From Siphlonurus alternatus (lineage: Eukaryota; Arthropoda; Insecta; Ephemeroptera; Siphlonuridae), in contig OX463788.1 in NCBI GenBank assembly GCA_949825025.1, positions 22,715,369 through 22,779,368 on the forward strand: a stretch of DNA of 64,000 nt, written 5' to 3'. Under the pieces are notes generated by a model. The model was not told where the DNA came from. It did not search any database and saw only the letters and a list, made by a program, of their open reading frames with translations. Below, piece after piece: positions 17,483-28,100 of the stretch (its first letter is position 1; every line of letters begins with the position of its first letter). A program made the position numbers and the translations under genes.

Positions 17483-18806
17483 AGTTCTTGCTATATAGTT
17501 CTTGCTATACAGCATTGGAAAAACTGCAGTGAAAGTGAAAGTATAGGTGCTCCAACTCTTTTCCTTCTCGTCGCTTACGCCCTTCTCCCTCACCCCCCCC
17601 CCACTCCCACCCCTAAAAGCATTACTTCTTTCAAAGCAAGTGCTGTGTCTATAAGGATATTATTCATCTCTCCGTGACTGCATGCAGCATGTGGCCATGT
17701 GAAGGCGCGGAGAGATTACTATACTGCAAGCAAGTGACCTCTGTGTATGGCGCGCTGCCGGCCTTGCCAGTCTTGCGCCTGCCTATAATGACTTTAAAAG
17801 AGACGACATCTCGACATCCACAGACTGTGACGTCACTTGCCGGAGGCAGATTGATGACAGCTTAATTGTCAGCTATAAAAGTGTCAAATGTTCTGCGGTA
17901 ACCATAATGCCCGTGTTTTTGTAAGTAAAAAAAAAATCGTGGGAAAAATAATATCGGAGTGGTATTAAACATTGAAGTAAAGAGAGCAAAATATAGGTAT
18001 GTTAGATAATTAAGGTTTAATAACAATAATAATTGTTTATTGGGTTTAAAAATACAAAGTATAGGGAAAATATTAATAAATAAACATATACAAAACCCAA
18101 TTGGTGAATGCAAAAGACGAAAGTCCATACACAAAATGCGTACATTCACCCAAAGAAAATAAATTTGATTATATCAGACAATGATATTGTAACTACTATA
18201 ATTAGAATTATATTAATACAATAATACAATTATACAATTATTATATTAATTATTATTTATATTAATAAGCCATCTGGTCAATAGCCAAATAGACGACGAA
18301 TCAAGTCGACGAACAAGCAATTAAGAGTTTGAAAACAAAATAAATGAAATTGTAAGAATTTCAAAAAAAAAAAAAAAAAAAAAAAAGTGAAAACAAACCG
18401 AACAAAGAAAAATCTAATAAGACGTTTATATGATTCCTTCGTCCTTCGTCAATATTATGCACAGTACTAAGACTGCTACTTACTGCAAATAATAATCACA
18501 TGATATATGGGTACGCTATATTACTAAATTGCGTTATTGTCACTATGCCATCAATGACTATATACTGATGTACATTGAACACAACTTTTTATCACTTTGA
18601 TTTTAACATTAAATTCCCATATATTATTTAAGAGAAAACCAAGTTTGTTGCTACAACTCCTAAAAAGAGGTTAAAAAAATATGTAAATAAGTAAATACAA
18701 ATTTTATCAAGTGACTCACGTAATCTAGGTTATCTCAAATATGTTCTTAAAGGGTAAAAATTTCGCACTTCTAATTCAAAAATTTATCCAAACTCATCAG
18801 TCCTGG
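17483..18806. other. AT-rich stretch, no gene recognised
   Basis: Contains a C-run near 17595, a GC-richer patch at about 17650-17850 with TGACGTCA at 17828-17835, and a 20+ nt poly(A) run at about 18363-18386. No convincing exon was found on either strand. Confidence 0.4.
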
Positions 18807-19300
18807 CAGGGGCGTATACAAGGAGAAGGGGGGGGGGTTACCCCATTCTTGAGGATTTTTTAAATATATTATTATTAATATTATTATAATATAATTATAA
18901 TATTATATATTATTATTTATTATTTTTATATAAATAACATGATGTTTAAATTAAAATTATATTGTATTTTAGAAGTTTAAAAAAAAATCCGCATTTTTAA
19001 TACCGCTCTTAAAAATATAAATAAATATATATTTTTTTCTTACTCGCATATCTGCACATCTTCATAAAATGCGCTATATTTTTTTATCAAAAAAATTGTG
19101 ACAAAAAAATTATAACTATATTTACATCACATATATAATATATTATATTTATTTAAGAAAAATTATAAGAAATTTGCTTCAACTTTTCACTATAAAAATT
19201 AGGAGCCACGCCCCTTTTTCAAAAATTTAGCGCCTCCGGTGTGTTTTTTGATTCCCGTTGCCCCTATATGTTTAAATCCCCCCCTTGGTGAAATTCCAAG
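18807..19300. mobile_element. Degraded hAT-like element related to 50554-51852
   Basis: The left end CAGGGGCGTATACAAGG followed by a G-run matches the end of the element at 50554-51852. Near the right side, ATTTCACC-AAGGGGGGG (as complement), a GGAGGCGC block and a GGGGCGTGGC block follow the same order as the left end of that element. The right terminus and target duplication are not clear, so the boundary is approximate. Confidence 0.55.
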
Positions 19301-19348
19301 ATTACTCTACATATGTAGAGGGACCTTGGTGAACTGTAAAGTTGCGTC

Positions 19349-19487
19349 TTAAGCCGGTATTACACGATACAATTTTTCTAAGTATTGTATACAATTTTCC
19401 CTTAAAAGAAAACGCAAACTCCATTTGTTTGTATGGAGATGAAATTTTCTTGCAAGGAAAAATTGTATCGTGTAATACCGGCTTTAA
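19349..19487. mobile_element. MITE family D copy 1
   Basis: A 139-bp inverted repeat: GCCGGTATTACACGATACAA at the left pairs with TTGTATCGTGTAATACCGGC at the right, almost perfectly. TTAA lies at both edges. Copy 2 is at 19598-19760 and a third at 52537-52875. Confidence 0.9.
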
Positions 19488-19597
19488 CGAACTGTTTATT
19501 CTAGCTCGTGTAATTTTTTTAGTGATTTCTCAAGCAGATTTCTGCTTGTACATTCTGTATATTATTTTGTATATATGATATAATATATGATGAGATC

Positions 19598-19760
19598 TAA
19601 AGCCGGTATTACATGATACAATTTTTCTAATTATTGTATACAATTTTGAATTTTTCCTTTCAAGAAAACTTCACCTCTATTTGTTTGTGTGGAGATGAAA
19701 TTTTCTTACAAGGAAAAAAAATTGTATCATGCGAAATTGTATGGTGTAATACAGGCTTAA
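19598..19760. mobile_element. MITE family D copy 2
   Basis: Same family as the preceding copy, 110 bp downstream in the same orientation. The left end AAAGCCGGTATTACATGATA pairs with the right end around TGGTGTAATACAGGCTT. The right arm contains an extra duplication of the TTGTAT block. Confidence 0.88.
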
Positions 19761-19868
19761 GCGATAGCCTGGGCCGCACCTCTCAGAACTCACTTTACGA
19801 GACATAGCAAGATAAAAAGGTTACGTGTACGCCGTTGATACTCATATATAGGGCTGCATGGTACTCAC

Positions 19869-20099
19869 CATCCCGTGGCACAGGTTGAGCCTGACACGCG
19901 ACTGCGGATCACCCTGTACTGTCCCCGTATAGAAGCAGCGACGCGCTTCAGTGTGTAATGGCCGTACTTGCACAGATGACACGTTCGTTGCTGCATTGTG
20001 CGTCACGTGGTGAGCTCGAAGTCCCGGGGATGCGAACGACGCCTCGGAGTCAAGCGATAGTACCAGTAGGAAGTGTCGACCGAACGCAGTAAATTCATA
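19869..20099 (-). CDS. ADAMTS-type metalloprotease, propeptide exon (downstream of the two)
   Basis: This exon encodes 77 residues with no stop, beginning YEFTAFGRHFLLVLSLDSEA and ending in CFYTGTVQGDPQSRVRLNLC followed by HGM. The CFYTGTV-GDP-S...LC pattern is the conserved cysteine-bearing end of the M12B/ADAMTS propeptide, which keeps these secreted, matrix-processing zinc proteases latent. The acceptor reads TTGTTACAG and the donor GTGAGT. The length is a multiple of three and both borders are phase 0. There is one N-glycosylation sequon (NVS). The catalytic zinc motif is not in this exon and no downstream exon was recognised in positions 1-19868. Which ADAMTS subfamily this is cannot be told. 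Seen: the ORF, splice sites and motif; inferred: membership of a functional gene. Confidence 0.78.
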
Positions 20100-21422
20100 C
20101 TGTAACAATATTAAAAAAAATCACTGAAAGCACTGAGCAGCATCAGATGGTGAAAAGTGGTCTTTGGTATTCCAAGCACCTGACACTGAAGTGTTTCCAT
20201 GGAATTTATGAATGAATTTTATTTAAAAGGAAAGAAAACCAGTGAAATTCAAAACCTACGCTGAGAATATAAGTAGACAGCAGTAGCTTAACGACAACTT
20301 TTAGGCTCGAACGCCCTGAGAGGCTTTGGGGGGAAGAGGGGGTGGGAAACCCCATTCACTGGAATCGAAACAGTTTAGGAAAAATGGATGTAGCAGTTTT
20401 TCTTTTTAATGAATAAAATTACACATTTAGTGAAATTTTATTTAAAAACTTTATTTATAAATATGTTATCAATTTCTATTTACATTTCCGAAATATTTTG
20501 TAAGATTGTATGGTCAAAAATAATTATAAACCCTAACTTAAAATATTTAAGTAACATTAACAACCTTTTTGCGTTGCACTTTTTAAAAAATCTTTAAATT
20601 ACTGAGTTCATATATATAGTTTGCATGTTGTTTTTTTAAATATTTAGAATAATGTACCAAAAATGTTAAACAAACTGAAATATTTTGAGACCTAACTTAA
20701 TTGCAGGCTCGTGCATGCTTTGTTAAATTATGTTAAATATAACCATCATGACATCATTATTCGTATTAGCTTTTTGAAAATTAATTTAAATCTAAGAATT
20801 GAAAGGGTATTATGATCATCTATAAACAGGCATTCATAAAGATTCTGCATATCATTAAGAATTAATAATACTGAAGGACTTTAAACTCAGACATCAACGT
20901 AACACACGTAAAATATATTTATATTTGATTACAATAATAGAAACCTTAAGACTAGACACAATAATCAATATATAACAATTATGTATAAAACTTTTATGTA
21001 TAATGTAATATAAAGTAAAAAATTATTATAGGCTATAAGAGAATATTAACATTAATTTATAAAACGTTTGACTAGCGATAATGCTCGCTCCCGGTCTCCT
21101 TATTTAAGGCAAAATTTTAAAAACTTTTGCTAACCAGAATCACATATTAACTGGGTCTTTTCATGCTTTAGTTTAAGATTATTTCTCTAGCATGCACAGT
21201 TGATTAAAATTTCTTCAATGAGCTTGACTAAGAAGGTCCCCTTGCAGCATGGGCCTGGGGCCAATTGGCCCTTCGGGCCTCTTTACGCCACTGTCTAAGA
21301 CAAAGTAATGAATCTTGGAAGTGAAAACATTTATTTATAGTGAATATATTTTCGTTCCCTTTAAAAGCGTTAACTATAATATTGAAGGAAAAAAAAAAAT
21401 AAAGAAAATAAAATAAACAAAC
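20100..21422 (-). other. Intron of the ADAMTS-like gene
   Basis: A 1323-bp minus-strand intron bounded by donor CAG|GTTTGT at 21422 and acceptor TTACAG ending at 20100. AT-rich; a G-run lies near 20325-20345. No transposon was recognised inside it. Confidence 0.7.
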
Positions 21423-21688
21423 CTGCGGGTGTGGGTCCCATTCAGTGACGTTGCGGTGTCGAAAGTGTCCAGTATCTTGTTTACTGAGAAGGTTTGGAGG
21501 CGGCACATGATTGCCTGGGTGTGCGGGGTGTCCAGGGGATGCTCGCCACAGCTCGTCTTGGCCGTACAGTACATCGTGTTCATGCAGTGGCATCGCAGGC
21601 ACCACCTTCTGTGGCGTAAAGTACTCCAATTGCTGACGTGACTTTGCTTCCTCCACGTCAATGCTCAGCTTGCGCCCTTTCTGCCGCA
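21423..21688 (-). CDS. ADAMTS-type metalloprotease, propeptide exon (upstream of the two)
   Basis: The exon is 266 bp: two bases complete a split codon, then 88 codons beginning RQKGRKLSIDVEEAKSRQQL and ending NVTEWDPHPQ. The acceptor reads TTTTTGTTGCAG and the donor CAG|GTTTGT. It ends in phase 0 and the next exon (20099) starts in phase 0, giving the junction WDPHPQ-YEFTAFGRHF, which fits the start of the M12B propeptide domain. The sequence before WDPHPQ is His/Pro-rich and basic, as expected of a poorly conserved N-terminal pro-region, and has a sequon (NVT). The exon with signal peptide and start codon was not found upstream. A frame that reads on past the donor into AT-rich DNA is not real coding sequence. 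Confidence 0.68.
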
Positions 21689-22196
21689 CTGCAACAAAAA
21701 TGAATAGATTATTACTAATTTGTTAAACTTCTGCAATTATTGATGATCAAAATTTTAACACTGTAATTAAATATTATTATATCCAACTATAAATTGTCGC
21801 AGTTCCAATTAACTGCGCCTCATACTAACTTTTGCTGGATGAAATGTGTATTATGTTATAGCTTCAAATTGGATGATAGCCCTATTGATGAAGCAGTAAT
21901 GGAAAAACAGTAATTTTTACCTGGGATAGCCTATAGTCTCAAAGGCGGATCCATGACGAGAAAGAAAGATGGGGGGGGGGGGAGGGGGGGGGAAGGGCGA
22001 TTGAGCATCTGTGTAGCAGGTAAAAATGTAAGAAATACATTGAAAAGCAAATGTCCTATAAACGATTTTTTGTGGGAGACCTTTTATATTTTAATAAAAG
22101 ATGAGATTAACCTATTTCAATATTTATGATAAGAACAAATATATCAGTTTTTAAAAGCTATTTCTATACGATGCCATATGGTATGTACTGCACGCT
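21689..22196. other. Upstream intron or flank of the ADAMTS-like gene
   Basis: About 500 bp between the upstream exon's acceptor and the LTR element. It contains GGCGGATCCATG followed by long G-runs (21943-21997), resembling one end of the CAGGCGCGGATCC elements. No further exon is recognised. Confidence 0.5.
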
Positions 22197-23570
22197 TGAA
22201 ACGGACCCTAACTTCCTCCCCTCGTCGTAACTGATAGATGGGCCTCAAGTTGTCTAGGGGGCGAGAGGAGGAGAGCGTGGGTGGGTTCCCAATCTGGCAA
22301 TTACTTTACCACTAGCTTAAATTCAACTAAGCGCACTTCTTCTTATTATCTTTATATTATTTTTATATAGGAATGGGTGTATATTATAAATTAAAAGATT
22401 ATAATTTATTCAACAAACACTGACTCTATTTTATTGCATGTAAAACAAATAAACTGAGAAAAATACACTATTGACAATATTAATATTATTATGATTTTAT
22501 ACTGTAGCTTAATTTAATAATTATGATAGAAGACAAATGTGATATAATTAATACTTAATTGAAAGGACGTTGAATAATCTTGAAGTAAATCACGTAGCAG
22601 AAACACAATGAAGATCTAAACAGACAGCACCCGATTCTACCAGGTGATTTTGTTGATTACCAGCGGGTGGATAAGCAACAAACGCCACCTGTAGACAGAA
22701 CTATGAAATTCACCGAACAAAGGAATGTGAGCCGTCGCGGGACCAGCAGCGTGGCGCCGCAGTGAATCAACCGCAAGGACTGACTTGACATTTTTGGGCA
22801 CGAGCTTTTATAACCTCGGTGTCCTCGGTCAGCTGTGTCTATTGTTTACCTGGAATTTTAGTATTGCCACCTTTTGAGTATTATTGCTGTTATGTCACTT
22901 CCCTAGTTTTGTGGAAAATTCTTCACACTTTCAATAAATCAATATTGACGTTAAATAATAGAAAACATAATAAATTGCATGTGACAAATTAGACAATACT
23001 ATTATGCAGCTTTTTTACATAATTAGGTAAGCAAATTGTATGAATTACGGCTCGTTTTTGCGAGCCGGCAATATACGATTTTACATTATTTATATTTACA
23101 AGAAAAACAACTTTTATGATTAACAGTATACTTCTATGCACACTTGAAATAATTATTTATAAAAATATATTAACTGTTTTACATGAAACGAAAAATTAAC
23201 GATGAACTGTTATTTAATATGCACTGGTATGCATAGGAGGGAAGTTTAGTAAATATGAGATTGCACAACAAATATACGTAATAATGAGCTCATATATCAT
23301 TTAAAAGAAAGTAAATAAAATTTACTATGAACAGTGCTAATAGGTTTAGTTGGGGAATTTTTACTTTTGTTGTAATAATAAATTAAAGAAAATATTTTGT
23401 TTACGTTCACAATATGTGCATAGATTTGGCGGGAACAGGACAGCTGTTTATTTAATACAGTTGGTACCTCCCAATATTTATTGGGTGCACCAAAAATTTA
23501 AAAGCAAATTGAGAAGGTTAAAACTGAAGTAAAGCATTATAATTAAAACATAAAAAGTAGGGAAGTTACA
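22197..23570 (-). repeat. 3' LTR of the gag-only element
   Basis: 1374 bp, the same as the other LTR apart from one substitution noted at 22409. It carries a GC hairpin, CGGCTCG and CGAGCCG around a 6-nt loop (23048-23067), that could lie in the LTR transcript. The 60-codon frame inside (23350-23532) occurs in both LTRs and has no recognisable domain. Confidence 0.95.
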
Positions 23571-23583
23571 TTACCCCCTTTGT
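23571..23583 (-). other. Polypurine tract
   Basis: On the minus strand ACAAAGGGGGTAA directly precedes the 3' LTR start TGTAAC. Position and composition are those of the plus-strand primer of LTR elements. Confidence 0.8.
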
Positions 23584-24272
23584 AAATTTGGAAATACTAT
23601 TTTGAAATTTACAACAAAAAGTAACACTCTACTTTTTATGACAACTGAAAAATAAACACAATGAACAATTATCATATCAAACAAATTAAATCCAAGCTTG
23701 GTTTACCATGCTTCTGCCCTTTCTGTAAGTGTTGATTGGGAACATCTTGGACTGCAAGCTGAAGTAATATCCGTAGCCCGTAGCTCATTGAACGTTGCAG
23801 CCATCATGGCATTTGATGCTTAGGCTGATCTGAAGACTAGGGGAACATTGAAGCCATCTTGGCATGTGATGCTTAGGCTTACTGGTACATGAATGGGGTC
23901 GGGGCATGATATGGCATAATTTATTTGTTTAGGTAACTGTGGGTGATGATGAATGGGGGAGCTTTGCTTATCACTGAACTAGGACAGCCAAGTTCGTGAA
24001 CAGAAGCTCATTGGGGGGAGTTGACTTGTTTTTAAGTCTTCCCTTTTTCTTCTTGGTGAAAAGAGGAGCTGTTGTTTGGTTTCTCCCCATCACTACTGAA
24101 GAATTATCTTTTTGTCGTGGTCGATTTTGGGGTGACATGGTTGCTAGTAAATTATAGTCGGGTTCAGATTTTGAAGAGCCACGTTGCAGTGGGTTGTTGT
24201 GCTGCACTGGCGGGGTTTTAATAGGTATTGTAAGGTTAGGTATGGCAGGGCATGATGATGAGTTTGCTTCCC
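23584..24272 (-). other. Non-coding interior 3' of gag
   Basis: About 690 bp between the gag stop and the polypurine tract, where pol would be expected in an autonomous element. Only a 78-codon frame (24207-23971) with a basic, Lys/Arg-rich stretch is open. No RT, integrase or envelope motif is visible. Confidence 0.75.
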
Positions 24273-26561
24273 TTAACCTTTTCCTTTGTCTCTTCCAAAA
24301 TCTTTTCCTTTTTCTGTTGCGTCTTTTTGTCGCACAGCGTTCTTCACCCTCACGCTGACGTTTTGATTGCGTGAGGGTCTCAACACGTTTTTTGGCTCCT
24401 GCTGGGGGGTAATTTGAGGTCGTTGATTATTTGAATCTCGACCCCCTGTCTCCCGCTTTGCAGTAGGTTGACGGGTGTCATCGAGAAAGGTGGGCGTTGA
24501 GGTGCGTGACGCTGGGGATAGGGTTCCTGCTACCTCAGTACTTGTACTGTATGGCTCCGCCGAGTAGCTGGCAAAAGGGAGGGTGTGAGACATTCGTTGT
24601 TGCAAAATTAAATCTTGGATGTCGCGTGCATCTCTGGCGAGCTCGTACAAACTATGGTAAGTTCGTCCGTGAGTATAGTAATAATACTCGGGTAACATTT
24701 GGGTTAACACTCGATGTACTTTCTCAGACTCTGTTACTGGTATATTAAGACGTCTGAAAAATGCTGCGATTACTGTGATAAATTCTGGGAGCGTCTCTCC
24801 AGGGAGTTGAATTCTTTCGTCGAGTTGTTTCCACAGTAGCTCCTGGTAATTTGGCTCGGCAAATTCACGCATAAATTCACCTATAAAAATGTCCCAGTTG
24901 TAGAATCCGCCATGCAAATTCCACCAACAATTAGCATCACCCTTTAATGCTGATGGCATCTCAGAGATAAGTATGGCTTGAGGAACATAGGTGCTAGAAC
25001 GAGCGTATAGTTCGAATGCACTGATAAATTCGGTTGGGGTGAGTTTATCTCTGCGGCCACTATATGTAGGCAACGGTAAGCGGAGACTTGGCATTTGCTG
25101 TGGCACCTGCCGTGATGTGGGCGCAGGGAATGTTTGGGGGTAGGTTTGGTAAGTAGGGGGTTGAACAACACATGTGGAAATACGCGGCTGGTAGCCTGAT
25201 CCCTGCATTTGGTTGTTGAAAGGTGGGGGAGGAATGGTGCCTGACGCTGACTGAGCCAGCGGGCGTCCTTTTCCTCGTTGGTTAAATTGATTAAAATTTG
25301 CACCGAACTGATATGTTTCATTTGTTTGAAGAGATGGCATTATTTTTGACTGAGACTGTACTTGCAGCACTGTTTGATTTAACCCCCTGGTCTCGACTTC
25401 CAATGCAGCTGAGGTAAAATCATATGGTCGCTCAATTAAATTATCACAACGTACTGCTGAAGGAGACCGGAAGGGTTGATGAGACAGGGGTTGGAAGGGT
25501 GTTAAGGTATTACTGTTACGATACTGTAAGTTCAGGGGTGGGGGGTGGTGATTGTTTTCGGTTGGAGAATTAAATCGATTTGCTTGTTGTGAAGAAACAG
25601 ACGAATAATAATTATTTTGATTGTTATCAGTCGGTGACGCTTTTGTAGTAGTCTTGTATAGTTGACTATGGGGGTGGTTAGGTGGGTGTTCAGGGTGTCG
25701 GGTTAGGTTGTGCCGCTCTTGGCTGGCATAGCCTTGTGTGAGAACTGGTTGAGTATCTTCATGTCTATATGCTAGAGTGAACTCGGTTTCCACAGTTCCC
25801 TCAATAGCATTTCGTGTCTTGAAATATTCTTGACGATAATTATAATTTTCACTGTCACATTGTTCTTCATTCACGGATTGCAAATTTAAATTAGCAAATC
25901 TGTCGTAAACTCGTTGACTTTGTAGGGGTTGGTAAGCAGCAGGGTTGTTTTGCAGAATGTCGATAGTTGAGGTGGTTGCTTGGTTTCCTCTCTCTCGATG
26001 TATCATTGCGCGATGCATTTCAGTATGCTCGAAGTGTAGGTTGTTCGTCGTGTAATGCGAACTGTCTCCAAATTCAGCTGGGTAAAGCACATATGGCGTC
26101 CTTGCTGATAGGTCACCAAAGTGCGTAGGAATCGCGTCAGGTCCGACATTGCGACCCCTACCGGCCTCCTCACGGGGCGGCCAACGGCTCGTTCTCCCAC
26201 CCCCGCCCGCACGCGGTTGTGAGAAAAGTCCGTGCTCCGCGGAGACTGACTGACCCTCTTGGCTTATCCACAAGCCCCGACTCATTTCCGATGAATCGTG
26301 ATGACACACCCTACTCGGTGGCCTCAGAGGTTGCTCTGCGTGCCGTTGTGGGGCTTGACCCTCCAAGTCTTGCCCCCTGGGTACTTCTTGCTCCCCCGGG
26401 AAGGTTGAAGCACCACTCTTTGTCGTCATCGCTGAAGGTTTTGTGAAACTCGTCTTGTCGACGCTGGGTCGAAAGTGGGAGGAGGAATAATGCCAGTATA
26501 TGATAGCACCGACAAAAACTACCCCCACATCAAAACAATTTCCACTTAACACTGCTTTCAC
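24273..26561 (-). CDS. Gag-like capsid polyprotein of LTR retrotransposon
   Basis: An uninterrupted 762-codon frame filling most of the element's interior. Residues about 1-485 are low complexity, rich in Asn, Gln, Pro, Ser and Thr, with a short hydrophobic stretch near residues 8-26 (GVVFVGAIIYW). Residues about 490-665 fit the retrotransposon gag capsid domain: PLPTYSGRRDKLTPTEFI, then ALKGDANCWWNL, then WDIFIGEFMREFAEPNY, then LPGETLPEFITVIAAFFRRL and EKVHRVLTQMLPEYYYY. The C-terminus is basic (Lys/Arg-rich) and may bind RNA, but there is no CCHC zinc knuckle. A capsid of this type packages element RNA into cytoplasmic particles. The first Met is used; a second Met near residue 45 is an alternative start. 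The intact frame indicates recent selection or recent insertion. Confidence 0.88.
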   Translation of the reverse strand: MKAVLSGNCFDVGVVFVGAIIYWHYSSSHFRPSVDKTSFTKPSAMTTKSGASTFPGEQEVPRGQDLEGQAPQRHAEQPLRPPSRVCHHDSSEMSRGLWISQEGQSVSAEHGLFSQPRAGGGGRTSRWPPREEAGRGRNVGPDAIPTHFGDLSARTPYVLYPAEFGDSSHYTTNNLHFEHTEMHRAMIHRERGNQATTSTIDILQNNPAAYQPLQSQRVYDRFANLNLQSVNEEQCDSENYNYRQEYFKTRNAIEGTVETEFTLAYRHEDTQPVLTQGYASQERHNLTRHPEHPPNHPHSQLYKTTTKASPTDNNQNNYYSSVSSQQANRFNSPTENNHHPPPLNLQYRNSNTLTPFQPLSHQPFRSPSAVRCDNLIERPYDFTSAALEVETRGLNQTVLQVQSQSKIMPSLQTNETYQFGANFNQFNQRGKGRPLAQSASGTIPPPPFNNQMQGSGYQPRISTCVVQPPTYQTYPQTFPAPTSRQVPQQMPSLRLPLPTYSGRRDKLTPTEFISAFELYARSSTYVPQAILISEMPSALKGDANCWWNLHGGFYNWDIFIGEFMREFAEPNYQELLWKQLDERIQLPGETLPEFITVIAAFFRRLNIPVTESEKVHRVLTQMLPEYYYYTHGRTYHSLYELARDARDIQDLILQQRMSHTLPFASYSAEPYSTSTEVAGTLSPASRTSTPTFLDDTRQPTAKRETGGRDSNNQRPQITPQQEPKNVLRPSRNQNVSVRVKNAVRQKDATEKGKDFGRDKGKG

Positions 26562-26699
26562 TTATTGTGTTCTCTTAACTTGGTATTGAGAAGATAATCG
26601 TACATGAAGTTTCGGCGTAACGCTACTGTACACTCTTTCGAGTGTAAATGACACGCTCGGGCGAGCAGACCTGCGTGCGAGCACGACAAGGTTACCCTA

Positions 26700-26718
26700 A
26701 TTCCGGACACGGCCACCA
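26700..26718 (-). other. Probable primer-binding site
   Basis: On the minus strand, four bases after the 5' LTR comes TGGTGGCCGTGTCCGGAAT. It would pair with a tRNA 3' end ...CGGCCACCA and reaches into an ATTCCGG sequence like a T-arm. The tRNA species was not identified. Confidence 0.6.
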
Positions 26719-26722
26719 AGGG

Positions 26723-28096
26723 TGAAACGGACCCTAACTTCCTCCCCTCGTCGTAACTGATAGATGGGCCTCAAGTTGTCTAGGGGGCGAGAGGAGGAGA
26801 GCGTGGGTGGGTTCCCAATCTGGCAATTACTTTACCACTAGCTTAAATTCAACTAAGCGCACTTCTTCTTATTATCTTTATATTATTTTTATATAGGAAT
26901 GGGTGTATATTATAAATTAAAAGATTATAATTTAATCAACAAACACTGACTCTATTTTATTGCATGTAAAACAAATAAACTGAGAAAAATACACTATTGA
27001 CAATATTAATATTATTATGATTTTATACTGTAGCTTAATTTAATAATTATGATAGAAGACAAATGTGATATAATTAATACTTAATTGAAAGGACGTTGAA
27101 TAATCTTGAAGTAAATCACGTAGCAGAAACACAATGAAGATCTAAACAGACAGCACCCGATTCTACCAGGTGATTTTGTTGATTACCAGCGGGTGGATAA
27201 GCAACAAACGCCACCTGTAGACAGAACTATGAAATTCACCGAACAAAGGAATGTGAGCCGTCGCGGGACCAGCAGCGTGGCGCCGCAGTGAATCAACCGC
27301 AAGGACTGACTTGACATTTTTGGGCACGAGCTTTTATAACCTCGGTGTCCTCGGTCAGCTGTGTCTATTGTTTACCTGGAATTTTAGTATTGCCACCTTT
27401 TGAGTATTATTGCTGTTATGTCACTTCCCTAGTTTTGTGGAAAATTCTTCACACTTTCAATAAATCAATATTGACGTTAAATAATAGAAAACATAATAAA
27501 TTGCATGTGACAAATTAGACAATACTATTATGCAGCTTTTTTACATAATTAGGTAAGCAAATTGTATGAATTACGGCTCGTTTTTGCGAGCCGGCAATAT
27601 ACGATTTTACATTATTTATATTTACAAGAAAAACAACTTTTATGATTAACAGTATACTTCTATGCACACTTGAAATAATTATTTATAAAAATATATTAAC
27701 TGTTTTACATGAAACGAAAAATTAACGATGAACTGTTATTTAATATGCACTGGTATGCATAGGAGGGAAGTTTAGTAAATATGAGATTGCACAACAAATA
27801 TACGTAATAATGAGCTCATATATCATTTAAAAGAAAGTAAATAAAATTTACTATGAACAGTGCTAATAGGTTTAGTTGGGGAATTTTTACTTTTGTTGTA
27901 ATAATAAATTAAAGAAAATATTTTGTTTACGTTCACAATATGTGCATAGATTTGGCGGGAACAGGACAGCTGTTTATTTAATACAGTTGGTACCTCCCAA
28001 TATTTATTGGGTGCACCAAAAATTTAAAAGCAAATTGAGAAGGTTAAAACTGAAGTAAAGCATTATAATTAAAACATAAAAAGTAGGGAAGTTACA
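26723..28096 (-). repeat. 5' LTR of the gag-only element
   Basis: 1374 bp and 4526 bp from its partner with no indel by eye. In the minus orientation it should contain the promoter. The GC hairpin of the other LTR is repeated at 27574-27593. It is adjacent to target-duplication copy CGCT at 28097-28100. Confidence 0.95.
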
Positions 28097-28100
28097 CGCT

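Larger units (their letters stand above)
22197..28096 (-). mobile_element. Complete gag-only LTR retrotransposon
   Basis: Two direct repeats of 1374 bp (22197-23570 and 26723-28096) bound a 3152-bp interior. On the minus strand the LTRs start TGTAAC and end TTTCA. CGCT lies directly outside both ends (22193-22196 and 28097-28100), a 4-bp target duplication. Reading right to left the order is 5' LTR, primer-binding site, gag ORF, polypurine tract, 3' LTR. By eye the LTRs differ at one site only (22409 T, 26935 A), so the insertion is recent. No protease, RT, RNase H or integrase frame exists in the interior, so mobility would depend on enzymes supplied in trans. The gag fold and 4-bp duplication suggest the Ty3/gypsy side. 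It resembles the TR-GAG type known from plants. Confidence 0.93.

Noticed and set aside
21228..21422. Continuation of the exon frame past 21423 into FYFLYFFFSFN-type sequence
   Set aside because: It begins at a good splice donor (CAG|GTTTGT) and reads AT-rich intron; the next exon continues in phase at 20099.
23350..23532. 60-codon frame present twice (also 27876-28058) as a possible conserved gene
   Set aside because: It is duplicated only because it lies in both LTRs; no domain or codon bias supports it.
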